Shown piece by piece: positions 8,477 to 16,111 of a stretch of DNA of 64,000 nt. The notes under the pieces are model-generated. The model saw only the letters and a list, made by a program, of their open reading frames with translations. It was not told where the DNA came from and made no database searches. Source of the DNA: Rossellomorea aquimaris (lineage in GTDB: Bacteria; Bacillota; Bacilli; Bacillales; Bacillaceae_B); assembly GCF_020171925.1 (NCBI RefSeq), contig NZ_JAIVAR010000001.1, positions 1,116,001-1,180,000 of the forward strand, in the 5' to 3' direction. The position numbers were made by a program, and so were the translations under genes. Every line of letters begins with the position of its first letter. Position 1 is the first letter of the stretch.

Positions 8477-9076
8477 ATGAACCACGAATGGTTAGTCAAT
8501 ATGTTGACCGTTTTGACGGATTGGGGTTATGTAGGAATCGCACTCGCATTGATGGTCGAGGTGATCCCGAGCGAACTTGTATTGAGCTATGCAGGATTTT
8601 TGGTGAGTTCTGGCAAGTTGACGTTCATCGGTGCGTTTCTCGGTGGTGTCATCGGTGGTACGGTCGCCCAGCTTTTTCTGTATTGGCTGGGATATTACGG
8701 TGGAAGACCGTTTTTTAAGAAATATGGAAAATATTTATTTATCTCAGAGAAACATATCGAATCGGCCGAGGGATGGTTTGATCGATATGGTACAATCGTC
8801 ATCTTCACGGCACGATTCATTCCGATTGTTCGCCATGCGATCAGCATCCCGGCCGGAATCAGCCGGATGTCGCTTGCCGCATTCACACTTTATACATTTG
8901 CAGCCATGCTTCCATGGACGCTCCTATTCCTTGTCATCGGAATGGAACTCGGCATACACTGGGAGCATATAGAAGTCATCGGAGTGAGATACATCAAACC
9001 ATTGAGTATTTTGGCGATTGCTGCAACGTTTATGTACCTTCTCTTCTCCCGCATCCTGAACAAGAAGAAAGCGTGA
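8477..9076 (+). CDS. DedA-family membrane protein, candidate undecaprenyl-phosphate translocase
   Basis: A 199-residue DedA protein with the family features E..PSELVLSYAG near the N-terminus, FGR-like TARFIPIVRHAISIPAG in the middle, and several membrane segments. Some DedA proteins (UptA type) flip undecaprenyl phosphate back across the membrane. It starts 10 nt after uppP; AGGGGG sits 6-7 nt before the ATG at 8477, better placed than the ATG at 8471. The pairing with uppP supports a lipid-carrier role (inference). Confidence 0.88.
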   Translation: MNHEWLVNMLTVLTDWGYVGIALALMVEVIPSELVLSYAGFLVSSGKLTFIGAFLGGVIGGTVAQLFLYWLGYYGGRPFFKKYGKYLFISEKHIESAEGWFDRYGTIVIFTARFIPIVRHAISIPAGISRMSLAAFTLYTFAAMLPWTLLFLVIGMELGIHWEHIEVIGVRYIKPLSILAIAATFMYLLFSRILNKKKA

Positions 9077-9206
9077 CTTCTTTTTTTCAATGAAAATGTT
9101 TACAATGGTACTAATATCACACGGATATCGTGATTCTGGTTGATGCAAGGATCAACCAATCGTCACATACGAAAATCCATACACTAATAAAATGAAAGGA
9201 ATTGCC

Positions 9207-10337
9207 ATGAATCCGATACTATTAATCAATGCAGCCATTTACCCAATCACTTCAGCCCCGATCCCAAAAGGATCCGTCTTTATATCTAATGGAAAAATCA
9301 TGAATATCTATCCTCAAGTCGTGGAAGCCCCGCCTGATATCCAGGTGATCGACTGCGAAGGCAAGTTCTTATTACCAGGTTTCATTGACTCCCACACGCA
9401 TCTCGGATTATATGATGAAGGAACCGGTTGGGCCGGGAACGATGCGAATGAAACAATCGAGCCGATGACCCCTCATATCCGTGCATTCGATGGTGTGTAC
9501 CCGTTCGATCCAGGCTTCCAGGATGCCCTACGGTATGGTGTGACCTCCGTCAATATCATGCCCGGGAGTGCGAACGTCATCGGTGGTACAACATCCGTCA
9601 TTAAAACATACGGAACATCCATCCGGTCAATGCTGATCAAGGAGACCTCTGGCCTTAAACTGGCGCTCGGTGAGAATCCGAAACGGATTCACAGTAATGG
9701 GAACAATGACTCCATTACCCGGATGGGCATCATGGGCATGTTGCGCGAGGCTTTTTTCTCTGCCAAGTATTGCGACCAGCCGGAAGAATTGAGGGTCGCC
9801 CCGTTGGTTTCTGCATTGAAAAGGGAAATCCCTGTGAGGATCCATGCCCATCGTGCCGATGACATCCTTTCGGCGCTGCGCTTTGCAGAGGAATTCAATC
9901 TTGACCTCCGGATCGAGCATTGTACAGAAGGTCATCTGATTGCAGACGAACTGAAGGGGAAAAACTTGAAAGTATCAGTCGGCCCCACGTTCACAAGGCG
10001 GTCGAAAGTGGAGTTAAAGAACAAATCGTGGATCACCTATCAGAAGTTGACAGAAGCTGGTGTCGAAGTATCCATTACCACCGATCACCCCTACACGCCG
10101 ATCCAGTACTTGAACATGTGTGCGGCGATTGCGGTACGTGAGGGTCTTGACGAACGTAAAGCATTGGAAGGGATTACGATCCTGCCTGCTAAAAACCTTG
10201 GTGTAGACGACCGGATCGGGTCACTCGAGTCCGGAAAGGACGCAGATTTGGTAGTGTGGAGCCACCACCCCTTCCACTTTATGGCAAAGCCGGTCATGAC
10301 CATGGTCAACGGGGAAATAGTGTTTCAAAATTTGTAG
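9207..10337 (+). CDS. Imidazolonepropionase-like amidohydrolase
   Basis: A 376-residue metal-dependent amidohydrolase. It has the DSHTHLG metal motif near residue 60, a second metal His in PVRIHAHRADD, another in LRIEHCTEG, the catalytic Asp in SITTDHPYTP, and the C-terminal GSLESGKDADLVVW block of the composite beta domain. Substrate unknown; related proteins hydrolyse cyclic amides or peptides. AAAGGA 7 nt before ATG at 9207 favours that start over the in-frame ATG at 9192. No signal peptide. Confidence 0.87.
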   Translation: MNPILLINAAIYPITSAPIPKGSVFISNGKIMNIYPQVVEAPPDIQVIDCEGKFLLPGFIDSHTHLGLYDEGTGWAGNDANETIEPMTPHIRAFDGVYPFDPGFQDALRYGVTSVNIMPGSANVIGGTTSVIKTYGTSIRSMLIKETSGLKLALGENPKRIHSNGNNDSITRMGIMGMLREAFFSAKYCDQPEELRVAPLVSALKREIPVRIHAHRADDILSALRFAEEFNLDLRIEHCTEGHLIADELKGKNLKVSVGPTFTRRSKVELKNKSWITYQKLTEAGVEVSITTDHPYTPIQYLNMCAAIAVREGLDERKALEGITILPAKNLGVDDRIGSLESGKDADLVVWSHHPFHFMAKPVMTMVNGEIVFQNL

Positions 10338-10476
10338 AAATTTGTTATAAATTTTTATCGAAATTCATCTATTTACCTATTCCCTTTTTATTTATTTTCA
10401 GATATGATACAGAAGGATAATATATTTCCGATTACATTGTTCTTAAACGCCATCTATTTCTAATAGAGCGATTGTA

Positions 10477-10524
10477 ATGGAGGGAAGGCAAAAGGTGCGC
10501 CACCAGTTTCTTGACTGGTCTTAG
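10477..10524 (+). CDS. Putative 15-codon upstream leader ORF
   Basis: ATG-to-TAG frame encoding MEGRQKVRHQFLDWS, ending exactly where the T-arm-like hairpin begins. It contains two overlapping (+)x(+) triplets (RQK, KVR), the motif that makes ribosomes stall on macrolide-type drugs in known resistance leaders. Only a weak SD (GAG) is present, so translation is unproven. Confidence 0.3.
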   Translation: MEGRQKVRHQFLDWS

Positions 10525-10548
10525 TGGGTTCGATTCCCACCCCGAAAT
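10478..10548 (+). ncRNA. tRNA-like element in the leader of the GNAT gene
   Basis: In tRNA order I can draw: a possible 5' acceptor strand (10478-10484), a D-arm GGC/GCC with an AAAAGGTGC loop (10487-10501), an anticodon-like arm CCAGT/ACTGG with a 6-nt loop (10503-10518), a 5-nt variable loop TCTTA, and a perfect T-arm GTGGG-TTCGATT-CCCAC (10524-10540). The acceptor pairing is poor (4 of 7), the anticodon loop is one base short, and no CCA follows. So it is not a working tRNA; it is a decayed tRNA gene or a tRNA mimic in an mRNA leader. Confidence 0.45.
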
Positions 10549-10620
10549 TTTTTAGTTAACTTTTAAAAATTTCGAGGGTGGATTCGTACGCATGAAGACT
10601 GCCCTCAAGGAGGGTCTACT
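10524..10620 (+). promoter_or_regulatory. Competing-hairpin leader that can hide the GNAT ribosome-binding site
   Basis: Three helices share strands. First, the T-arm GTGGG/CCCAC (10524-10540). Second, a 16-bp stem CCACCCCGAAATTTTT (10537-10552) with its partner at 10565-10581, one bulged A. Third, CCCTC (10602-10606) with GAGGG (10610-10614), which buries the AAGGAGG of the GNAT gene. GAGGG at 10574-10578 can instead pair with CCCTC and free the SD. A 10-codon frame (10592-10624) overlaps the GNAT start as ATGA. The switching logic is inferred from the sequence alone. Confidence 0.5.
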
Positions 10621-11178
10621 ATGATCAAGAAACGTGAATTACATGAGTGTCATACTCTTTATGACCTGATGGTGCACCCTGATGTCTTCCCTTTTGTACG
10701 TCAAAAAGCACACTCTTACGAAGAATTCCTGTTCTTAACAAAACAGACGATCGAAGCAGAAGAACGAGGCGAACTGATCACACGCACCATCGTGGATGAA
10801 TGGGGTAACCCAATCGGCACCATCAATTTGTTCGATGTCCAAGAGAACGCCGGTTTCCTTGGTACATGGATCGGCAAGCCGTATCACGGTAAAGGGTACA
10901 ACAAACCAGCTAAGGATGCATTCTTCCATGAGCTATTCTACGAGCTCGGAATGGAAACCATCTTCATGAGGATCAGAAAAGTGAATACCCGCTCCCTGAA
11001 AGCAGCACAAAAACTTCCATATGTTGTCTGTGCGAACGAAACAAGAAAAGCACTTTATGACCAGTTGAATGCAGTCGAAGACGTGTACGATCTTTATGAA
11101 ATCCCTAAAGACCTCTACACCCTTCATTTGTATCAAACAACTGCCGAGCTACAAGAAGAACAAGCTTTGGAAGCTTGA
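10621..11178 (+). CDS. GNAT-family N-acetyltransferase (RimJ/RimL-like)
   Basis: A 185-residue acetyltransferase of the Acetyltransf_3 type. It has the core FLGTWIGKPYHGKGYNKPAK acetyl-CoA-binding segment near residues 80-99 and the RIRKVNTRSLKAAQKL motif near 121-136, as in ribosomal-protein and small-molecule acetylases. The C-terminal 45 residues (Tyr- and Glu-rich) extend beyond the core domain. AAGGAGG lies 7 nt before the ATG but is inside a hairpin. Substrate unknown. The structured leader suggests translational control. Confidence 0.85.
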   Translation: MIKKRELHECHTLYDLMVHPDVFPFVRQKAHSYEEFLFLTKQTIEAEERGELITRTIVDEWGNPIGTINLFDVQENAGFLGTWIGKPYHGKGYNKPAKDAFFHELFYELGMETIFMRIRKVNTRSLKAAQKLPYVVCANETRKALYDQLNAVEDVYDLYEIPKDLYTLHLYQTTAELQEEQALEA

Positions 11179-11195
11179 CCTATATAAATACTGAT

Positions 11196-11225
11196 CGACT
11201 CACCACACCGGGGAGTCGTTTTTTT
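11196..11225 (+). terminator. Terminator after the GNAT gene
   Basis: CGACTC/GAGTCG stem with inner CC/GG pairs and a T7 tail. Confidence 0.85.
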
Positions 11226-11252
11226 CATTCAATCCTAAAAATCCTCACTTTA

Positions 11253-11297
11253 AAAAGCCTGATTCAATGGTTGGAACACCACTTGAATCAGGCTTTC
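11253..11297 (-). terminator. Terminator after the YflJ-like gene
   Basis: AAGCCTGATTCAA pairs with TTGAATCAGGCTT; the minus-strand side runs into TTTTT. Confidence 0.85.
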
Positions 11298-11306
11298 TTC
11301 CTTCTT

Positions 11307-11459
11307 TCATCTTTTCATTTTTTCCAATTTATCAAAATAAAGATTTCTCACCACATACGTCTTGTAGTTTTCAAGCTTGCGTTTCTCGACCGGATGATAA
11401 TTGAGCCCCATCTTTTTCAGCTCCTTGATGTACCACCCTTTGGAATATTGATAACTCAT
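11307..11459 (-). CDS. YflJ-family (DUF2639) 50-residue protein
   Basis: A short gene with start MSYQYSKGWYIKELKKMG and a KRKLENYKTYVVRNLYF stretch. This is the YflJ/DUF2639 pattern of small basic Bacillus proteins (SKGWY..., KLE.YKTYV.RNL). SD GGGGAGAGG lies upstream of the ATG, and a strong terminator follows. Function unknown. Confidence 0.85.
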   Translation of the reverse strand: MSYQYSKGWYIKELKKMGLNYHPVEKRKLENYKTYVVRNLYFDKLEKMKR

Positions 11460-11518
11460 ACCATCCTCTCCCCTTCACCGATTTATACACTATATGCATG
11501 AAGGGCGGGATTGAGTTA

Positions 11519-12589
11519 TCATTTTGACATCGATGAAAGTTCTCGAACCATATCCTGGATCGTGAACGCCTTCTGACCGTTCTTCATATTGGAGAGAATT
11601 TTTTCACCGCTTCCTTGGAGTTCGTTCACTTTGTTCATGAACGTCTCTTTCGTCAACTCTTCTTCTTCGAGCTTTAACGCGTACCCATGCTTCACAAATG
11701 AGTTCGCGTTCAGAATCTGATCCCCTCTGCTCGCTTCCCTGGAAAGGGGGATGAGAAGCATCGGCTTCTTCAGCGCAAGAAATTCGAAGATGGAGTTCGA
11801 ACCTGCCCTTGAAATCACATAGTCCGTCATCGCCAAATAATGCGGCAGATCGGCTTTGATGAATTCATACTGCCGATATCCCTTTTGCTCGTACTGCTCT
11901 TCGATATTTCCCTTTCCGCAAATGTGGATGATTTGGAAAGCATCCAATAACTGAGTGAGATTGCTCCTGACAGCTTCATTGATTTTTCTCGCACCCAAAC
12001 TGCCGCCCATGATCATGAGGACAGGCTTATCTTCGTAATACCCAGAAAGCCTCTTCCCTTCAGCTTTATCCCCCTTGAACAATTCCTCGCGGATGATGGC
12101 ACCCGCGCATAATGATTTATCTTTTGGCAAGGATTTGACCGTTTCAGGGAACGTTGTGAAGATCTTGGTCGCAAACGGGACAGCCAGCTTGTTTGCCAAG
12201 CCGGGTGTGACGTCGGATTCATGGATGGCGACAGGAACCTTCGCCATCTTCGCAGCCATCACAACAGGGACGGAAACAAAGCCACCCTTTGAGAAGATGA
12301 TATCGGGTTTCGTTTTTCGAATGACGGATAACGCATCCATGACCCCCTTCATCACCCTGAATGGATCAGTGAAGTTCTTCCAGGAAAAGTAACGTCTCAG
12401 CTTTCCGCTTGAAATACTTTTATATGGGATATGAGGAAACTGATCGGTGATGATTTCTTTTTCAATTCCATCCTCTGAACCGATATACGTAACCTGCCAC
12501 CCTTCCTTTTCAAATTGTGGAATCAATGCTGTATTCACTGTCACGTGACCGGCGGAACCCCCGCCGGTAAAAAGGATATGTTTCGTCAT
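11519..12589 (-). CDS. murG: UDP-GlcNAc--lipid II precursor GlcNAc transferase, orphan MurG
   Basis: A 356-residue glycosyltransferase. It has the N-terminal lipid-binding loop GGGSAGHV near residue 9, the second G-loop MGGSLGARKINE near 195, and the UDP-GlcNAc pocket SRAGSNSIFEFLALKKPMLLIPL near 262-284 (Glu conserved). MurG adds GlcNAc to lipid I on the cytoplasmic face. It stands alone, not in a mur/fts division cluster, and has HVTVN where dcw-encoded MurG normally has HV.PA. It is probably a second MurG paralogue, as known in some Bacillus. Confidence 0.88.
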   Translation of the reverse strand: MTKHILFTGGGSAGHVTVNTALIPQFEKEGWQVTYIGSEDGIEKEIITDQFPHIPYKSISSGKLRRYFSWKNFTDPFRVMKGVMDALSVIRKTKPDIIFSKGGFVSVPVVMAAKMAKVPVAIHESDVTPGLANKLAVPFATKIFTTFPETVKSLPKDKSLCAGAIIREELFKGDKAEGKRLSGYYEDKPVLMIMGGSLGARKINEAVRSNLTQLLDAFQIIHICGKGNIEEQYEQKGYRQYEFIKADLPHYLAMTDYVISRAGSNSIFEFLALKKPMLLIPLSREASRGDQILNANSFVKHGYALKLEEEELTKETFMNKVNELQGSGEKILSNMKNGQKAFTIQDMVRELSSMSK

Positions 12590-12893
12590 GTATATGTACT
12601 CCTATCTCATAATTTCGTTCACTTATGTGTTTTTTTAAGTCCAGATGAATGGCAATCTGCCTTCAGATGCACCCTCTTAATAAACTATCAATATACACTT
12701 TATCAAAAATGGGACCAGGATAGAACAACGAATTGCTCTTTCCTTATATTCCCCGTTAAAAGAAATCCACACCTGATCTTTTTCATACCTTCTAAAGTGG
12801 CATTGTGATAAAGTAATGTAGTGTATTCATATTGGGTTCACTGCTTCCATCAACGTAAGCACTTTAACCAAGAACGAGGAGATTGAACAACAA
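12590..12893. other. Intergenic region between divergent murG and MATE genes
   Basis: About 300 bp, A/T-rich, without a credible gene. It must hold the promoters of both divergent genes. A TTGTGA...TATTCA pair near 12805-12830 is a possible but weak promoter for the MATE gene. Confidence 0.4.
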
Positions 12894-14258
12894 ATGAAAC
12901 AAACCTATACGATAAAAGAAAAGCTTGGGCAGTTTTCAATCATTCTGATCCCGATCTTAATCACTCAACTTGGCATGTTTGCCATGAATTTCTTCGATAC
13001 GATCATGTCCGGTCAATTTTCGCCTGTCGACCTTGCAGGTGTAGCCATCGGATCATCCCTATGGGTGCCTGTATTCACAGGACTGAGCGGTATCCTGCTC
13101 GCGGTGACTCCGATTGTTGCACAGCTTGTCGGAGGCGGTGAAAAGAAAAAAGTCCCTCAGACCGTTTTCCAGGGTGTGTATGCAGCCATCGCTCTGTCAC
13201 TGACGGTTATGATCATCGGCCTACTGGTCCTGGACCCCATCCTTGACGCTATGAGCCTTGAAGCGGATGTTCGGAATATTGCCAAGGATTACCTGATCGC
13301 CTTGTCATTCGGGATGATCCCCTTGTTCATTTACAATGTTCTACGGTCTTTCATCGATGCACTCGGAATGACGAGGGTGACGATGTTCATCACATTATTA
13401 TCGCTTCCGATCAACGTGATGTTGAATTATCTATTTATCTTCGGGAAATTGGGACTGCCTGCATTCGGCGGCATCGGTGCCGGTTATGCTTCCGCGATCA
13501 CGTATTGGGTCATCACCATCGTCGCGTTCTGGGTGATTCATACGAAACAACCGTTTCAACGCTTCCAGATCTTTCACACCGTCCAAAAGCCCGATCCCCG
13601 AAGATGGAAAGAAATCTTCTGTATCGGCGTTCCAATCGGGTTATCAATATTCTTTGAAGTGAGCATTTTTTCTGCGGTGACATTGCTGATGAGCACATAC
13701 AGCACTTCAGTCATCGCCGCGCATCAGGCTGCAATCAATTTCGCATCTTTTTTATACATGATCCCTTTGAGCATTTCAATGGCACTCACGATTGTCGTCG
13801 GCTTCGAAGTGGGGGCGAAACGTTTGAAGGATGCGAAGGCTTACAGCTGGATGGGCGTCATCATTGCCCTGATCCTTGCCCTTCTGTACGGGGTCATCCT
13901 GTTCCTGTTCAAGGACGGGATTTCAACCATTTACACTGATGATGCGTATGTTCTTGAACTGACTGGCCACTTCCTCTTGTACGCGGTATTCTTTCAGCTC
14001 TCCGATGCCATCCAGGCACCCGTCCAGGGCGCACTGAGAGGGTACAAGGATGTGAATATCACCTTTATGATGGCGCTGATTTCCTACTGGATCATCGGTC
14101 TGCCACTTGGTTATTTACTCGCCAATTATACGGAGTTCGGCCCATACGGGTATTGGCTCGGCCTCACTTCCGGCCTGACAGCGGGTGCCGTGACCCTATC
14201 GGCAAGATTGATTCTGATCCAAAAGAGATTCAGAAAAGAATATGCGGTTGAACGCTAA
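12894..14258 (+). CDS. MATE-family multidrug efflux transporter
   Basis: A 454-residue membrane protein with 12 predicted segments in two homologous halves, typical of NorM/YojI MATE exporters (ITQLGMFAMNFFDTIMSGQ in the first half, AHQAAINFASFLYMIPLSISMALTIVVG in the second). It uses Na+ or H+ gradients to export cationic drugs. SD GAGGAG is 10-13 nt upstream of the ATG. In B. subtilis yojI lies in the same broad chromosomal region as the yod genes found downstream here. Confidence 0.93.
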   Translation: MKQTYTIKEKLGQFSIILIPILITQLGMFAMNFFDTIMSGQFSPVDLAGVAIGSSLWVPVFTGLSGILLAVTPIVAQLVGGGEKKKVPQTVFQGVYAAIALSLTVMIIGLLVLDPILDAMSLEADVRNIAKDYLIALSFGMIPLFIYNVLRSFIDALGMTRVTMFITLLSLPINVMLNYLFIFGKLGLPAFGGIGAGYASAITYWVITIVAFWVIHTKQPFQRFQIFHTVQKPDPRRWKEIFCIGVPIGLSIFFEVSIFSAVTLLMSTYSTSVIAAHQAAINFASFLYMIPLSISMALTIVVGFEVGAKRLKDAKAYSWMGVIIALILALLYGVILFLFKDGISTIYTDDAYVLELTGHFLLYAVFFQLSDAIQAPVQGALRGYKDVNITFMMALISYWIIGLPLGYLLANYTEFGPYGYWLGLTSGLTAGAVTLSARLILIQKRFRKEYAVER

Positions 14259-14263
14259 GAAAG

Positions 14264-14296
14264 AAAAGAGATTCACCCTCGGGATGAATCTCTTTT
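14264..14296. terminator. Bidirectional terminator between MATE and SDR genes
   Basis: AAAAGAGATTCA / TGAATCTCTTTT perfect 12-bp stem with a 9-nt loop, placed between two convergent stops. Confidence 0.9.
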
Positions 14297-14297
14297 C

Positions 14298-15077
14298 CTA
14301 TTTATGAAAGATCTTACCCAATACATCTTTTCCGCCGGTCACCGGAATGACCGCACCCGTGATGAAATCCGATTCTTCCCTGCACAGGAATTCAACGACC
14401 CTTGCCAAATCCTTACCGGTACCAGGCCTCCCCACTGGTGTGGTCTGATCGTTCCTCTCTTGCGCACGCCCGATTTCATCTTCCTTCCAATCCCCTACGA
14501 TATCGCCGGGACAGACCATATTGGCCGTGATGCCGTTTTTCGCTTCCTCAATGGAAATCGTCCTCGTGAACGAGGCAAGTCCCGCTTTGGCGGCTGCAAA
14601 GGCAGACCGGTAGATCCAACCAGGTGACGTTTCAACTCGATCATAACCGAACGTGATGATCCTCCCCCACTTTTTTTGCCGCATGGAAGGTATCAATAAT
14701 CTTGTTAGGTAGAATACACTATTCAAATTTCCATTCACGATGTAATTCCATTCTTCCGGAGAATATTCATCAAACGTCTTTCTTTCCTTAACATAAGGAC
14801 CTGCATTATGGATCAAGATATCGATTCCGCCGTGCTTTTCATTGATCAGACCAGCCATCCGTTCACAATCGGAAGGGGCGGAAATATCGCCACTCAGGGC
14901 AAAAGCACTGTTACCATACTTGTCCCGTAGAGACTGGACGAAATTCTCCGCATGCTCCTCATCACTTCTATAATTGATGAACACGGTATATCCATTCTTC
15001 GAAAACTCGAGGGCCGTTCGGCTTCCGATTCCCTTTGAACCGCCTGTTATCAATACAGATTTCTGTTTCTTCACCAT
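14298..15077 (-). CDS. SDR-family oxidoreductase with altered catalytic site
   Basis: A 259-residue short-chain dehydrogenase/reductase with the cofactor motif TGGSKGIGSRTA near residue 10 and the structural NAG in IHNAGPYV near 91. In place of the usual S...YxxxK triad it reads ITFGYDRVE and RSAFAAAKAGL, so Phe stands at the expected Tyr and no Ser is obvious at the usual site; Lys is kept. This suggests a changed or lost reductase activity (inference), or a subfamily with another acid. GGAG upstream favours the second of two adjacent ATGs (15077). Confidence 0.8.
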   Translation of the reverse strand: MVKKQKSVLITGGSKGIGSRTALEFSKNGYTVFINYRSDEEHAENFVQSLRDKYGNSAFALSGDISAPSDCERMAGLINEKHGGIDILIHNAGPYVKERKTFDEYSPEEWNYIVNGNLNSVFYLTRLLIPSMRQKKWGRIITFGYDRVETSPGWIYRSAFAAAKAGLASFTRTISIEEAKNGITANMVCPGDIVGDWKEDEIGRAQERNDQTTPVGRPGTGKDLARVVEFLCREESDFITGAVIPVTGGKDVLGKIFHK

Positions 15078-15249
15078 CATCCACTCCAGATACTCTTTAT
15101 ATATCTCCATAGTAAGAATCATTCGATTGAAAAGCAAATCTTAGCTGTTGCTACGATGTTCATCTTCTGTGTTCACAATTTATAGAGCCGCTTCACTTTG
15201 TTGAAGGTCTCATTTCTCATTAAGCTTAGCGCAAAGAATAAATACAAAG

Positions 15250-15278
15250 AAAAAAGCAGCCTCAAGTAAGAGGCTGCT
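15250..15278 (-). terminator. Terminator after the CAP-domain gene
   Basis: AGCAGCCTC/GAGGCTGCT stem followed by TTTTTT on the minus strand. Confidence 0.88.
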
Positions 15279-15295
15279 CCAGGTGATCACTCATA

Positions 15296-16111
15296 TTATT
15301 TTGAAATGAATTGTTGAGTCCAATAGTGACCATTTTCAACATATCCGACTCCGATATGAGTATAATTTGCATTCATGATATTCTTGCGGTGACCTTCACT
15401 GTTCATCCAAGCTTGAACGACTTCTTCTGGCGTTGGTTGACCCATAGCGATGTTTTCACCGGCTGATGAATACTGGATGCCAAACTGCTTCATCATATCA
15501 AATGGTGATCCGTATGTCGGACTGTTATGGGAGAAGTAATTGTTAGCCTGCATATCGCGTGACTTCTCTTTCGCCACTTTACTTAACTCTGCATCGACTT
15601 GAAGTGCAGGAAGACCTTGCTTCGCTCTCTCTTGGTTCGTTAATTCAACAACCTTTTGTTCATATTGGCTTAACTGGCCAGTTTCAGCAGCAGGTTGAGC
15701 TTGTGGCTTTGCTGGTGCTTCTGCTTTAGGTGCCTGCTGTTGCGCTGGTGCTGGTGCCTCTGCTTTAGGTGCCTGCTGTTGCGCTGGCGCTGGTGCTTCT
15801 GCTTCAGGTGCTTGTTGTTGCACTGGTGCCTGAGCCTCTGCTTTAGGTGCTTCCTGTTTTGGAGCTTCCTTCTGCTGCTGAGGCACTTGGCCGTTCAAGC
15901 AATCTTGTAGATTGATATTCTGGCCGTTCACTCCATATTTAGATAGGATGTCTTGAATATATTTATTTAAATCTTCTTGGTTGTTAACTTGAAGAGTTTG
16001 TACTTGAGTCTTGACTTGTGCTGGACTTGCAGCATCAGCACTTCCTGCTGCTAATGGAGATGCTAGTAATGTTAATGCTGTAGCTGCTGATAACATTTTT
16101 TTCTTATTCAT
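15296..16111 (-). CDS. Secreted CAP-domain (SCP/PR1, YkwD-like) protein
   Basis: A 271-residue exported protein. It has a signal peptide (MNKKKMLSAATALTLLASPLAAGSADA), a linker, then a C-terminal CAP domain (about 145-271) with ELTNQERAKQGLPALQ, a SHNSPTYGSPF metal/active-site His, ENIAMGQ and GHRKNIMN...HIGVGY. The linker carries three near-identical APAPAQQQAPKAE-type repeats, probably a flexible wall spacer. An SD AAGGAGG 11 nt upstream supports the start at 16111. Function of CAP proteins in spore formers is unclear. Confidence 0.92.
   Translation of the reverse strand: MNKKKMLSAATALTLLASPLAAGSADAASPAQVKTQVQTLQVNNQEDLNKYIQDILSKYGVNGQNINLQDCLNGQVPQQQKEAPKQEAPKAEAQAPVQQQAPEAEAPAPAQQQAPKAEAPAPAQQQAPKAEAPAKPQAQPAAETGQLSQYEQKVVELTNQERAKQGLPALQVDAELSKVAKEKSRDMQANNYFSHNSPTYGSPFDMMKQFGIQYSSAGENIAMGQPTPEEVVQAWMNSEGHRKNIMNANYTHIGVGYVENGHYWTQQFISK

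Noticed and set aside
10565-10581. AGGGTGG as a T-box motif
   Set aside because: Only AGGGTGG of the longer T-box consensus is present. There is no specifier stem I, no terminator with a T-run and no aminoacyl or amino-acid gene downstream, so a canonical T-box riboswitch is not supported.
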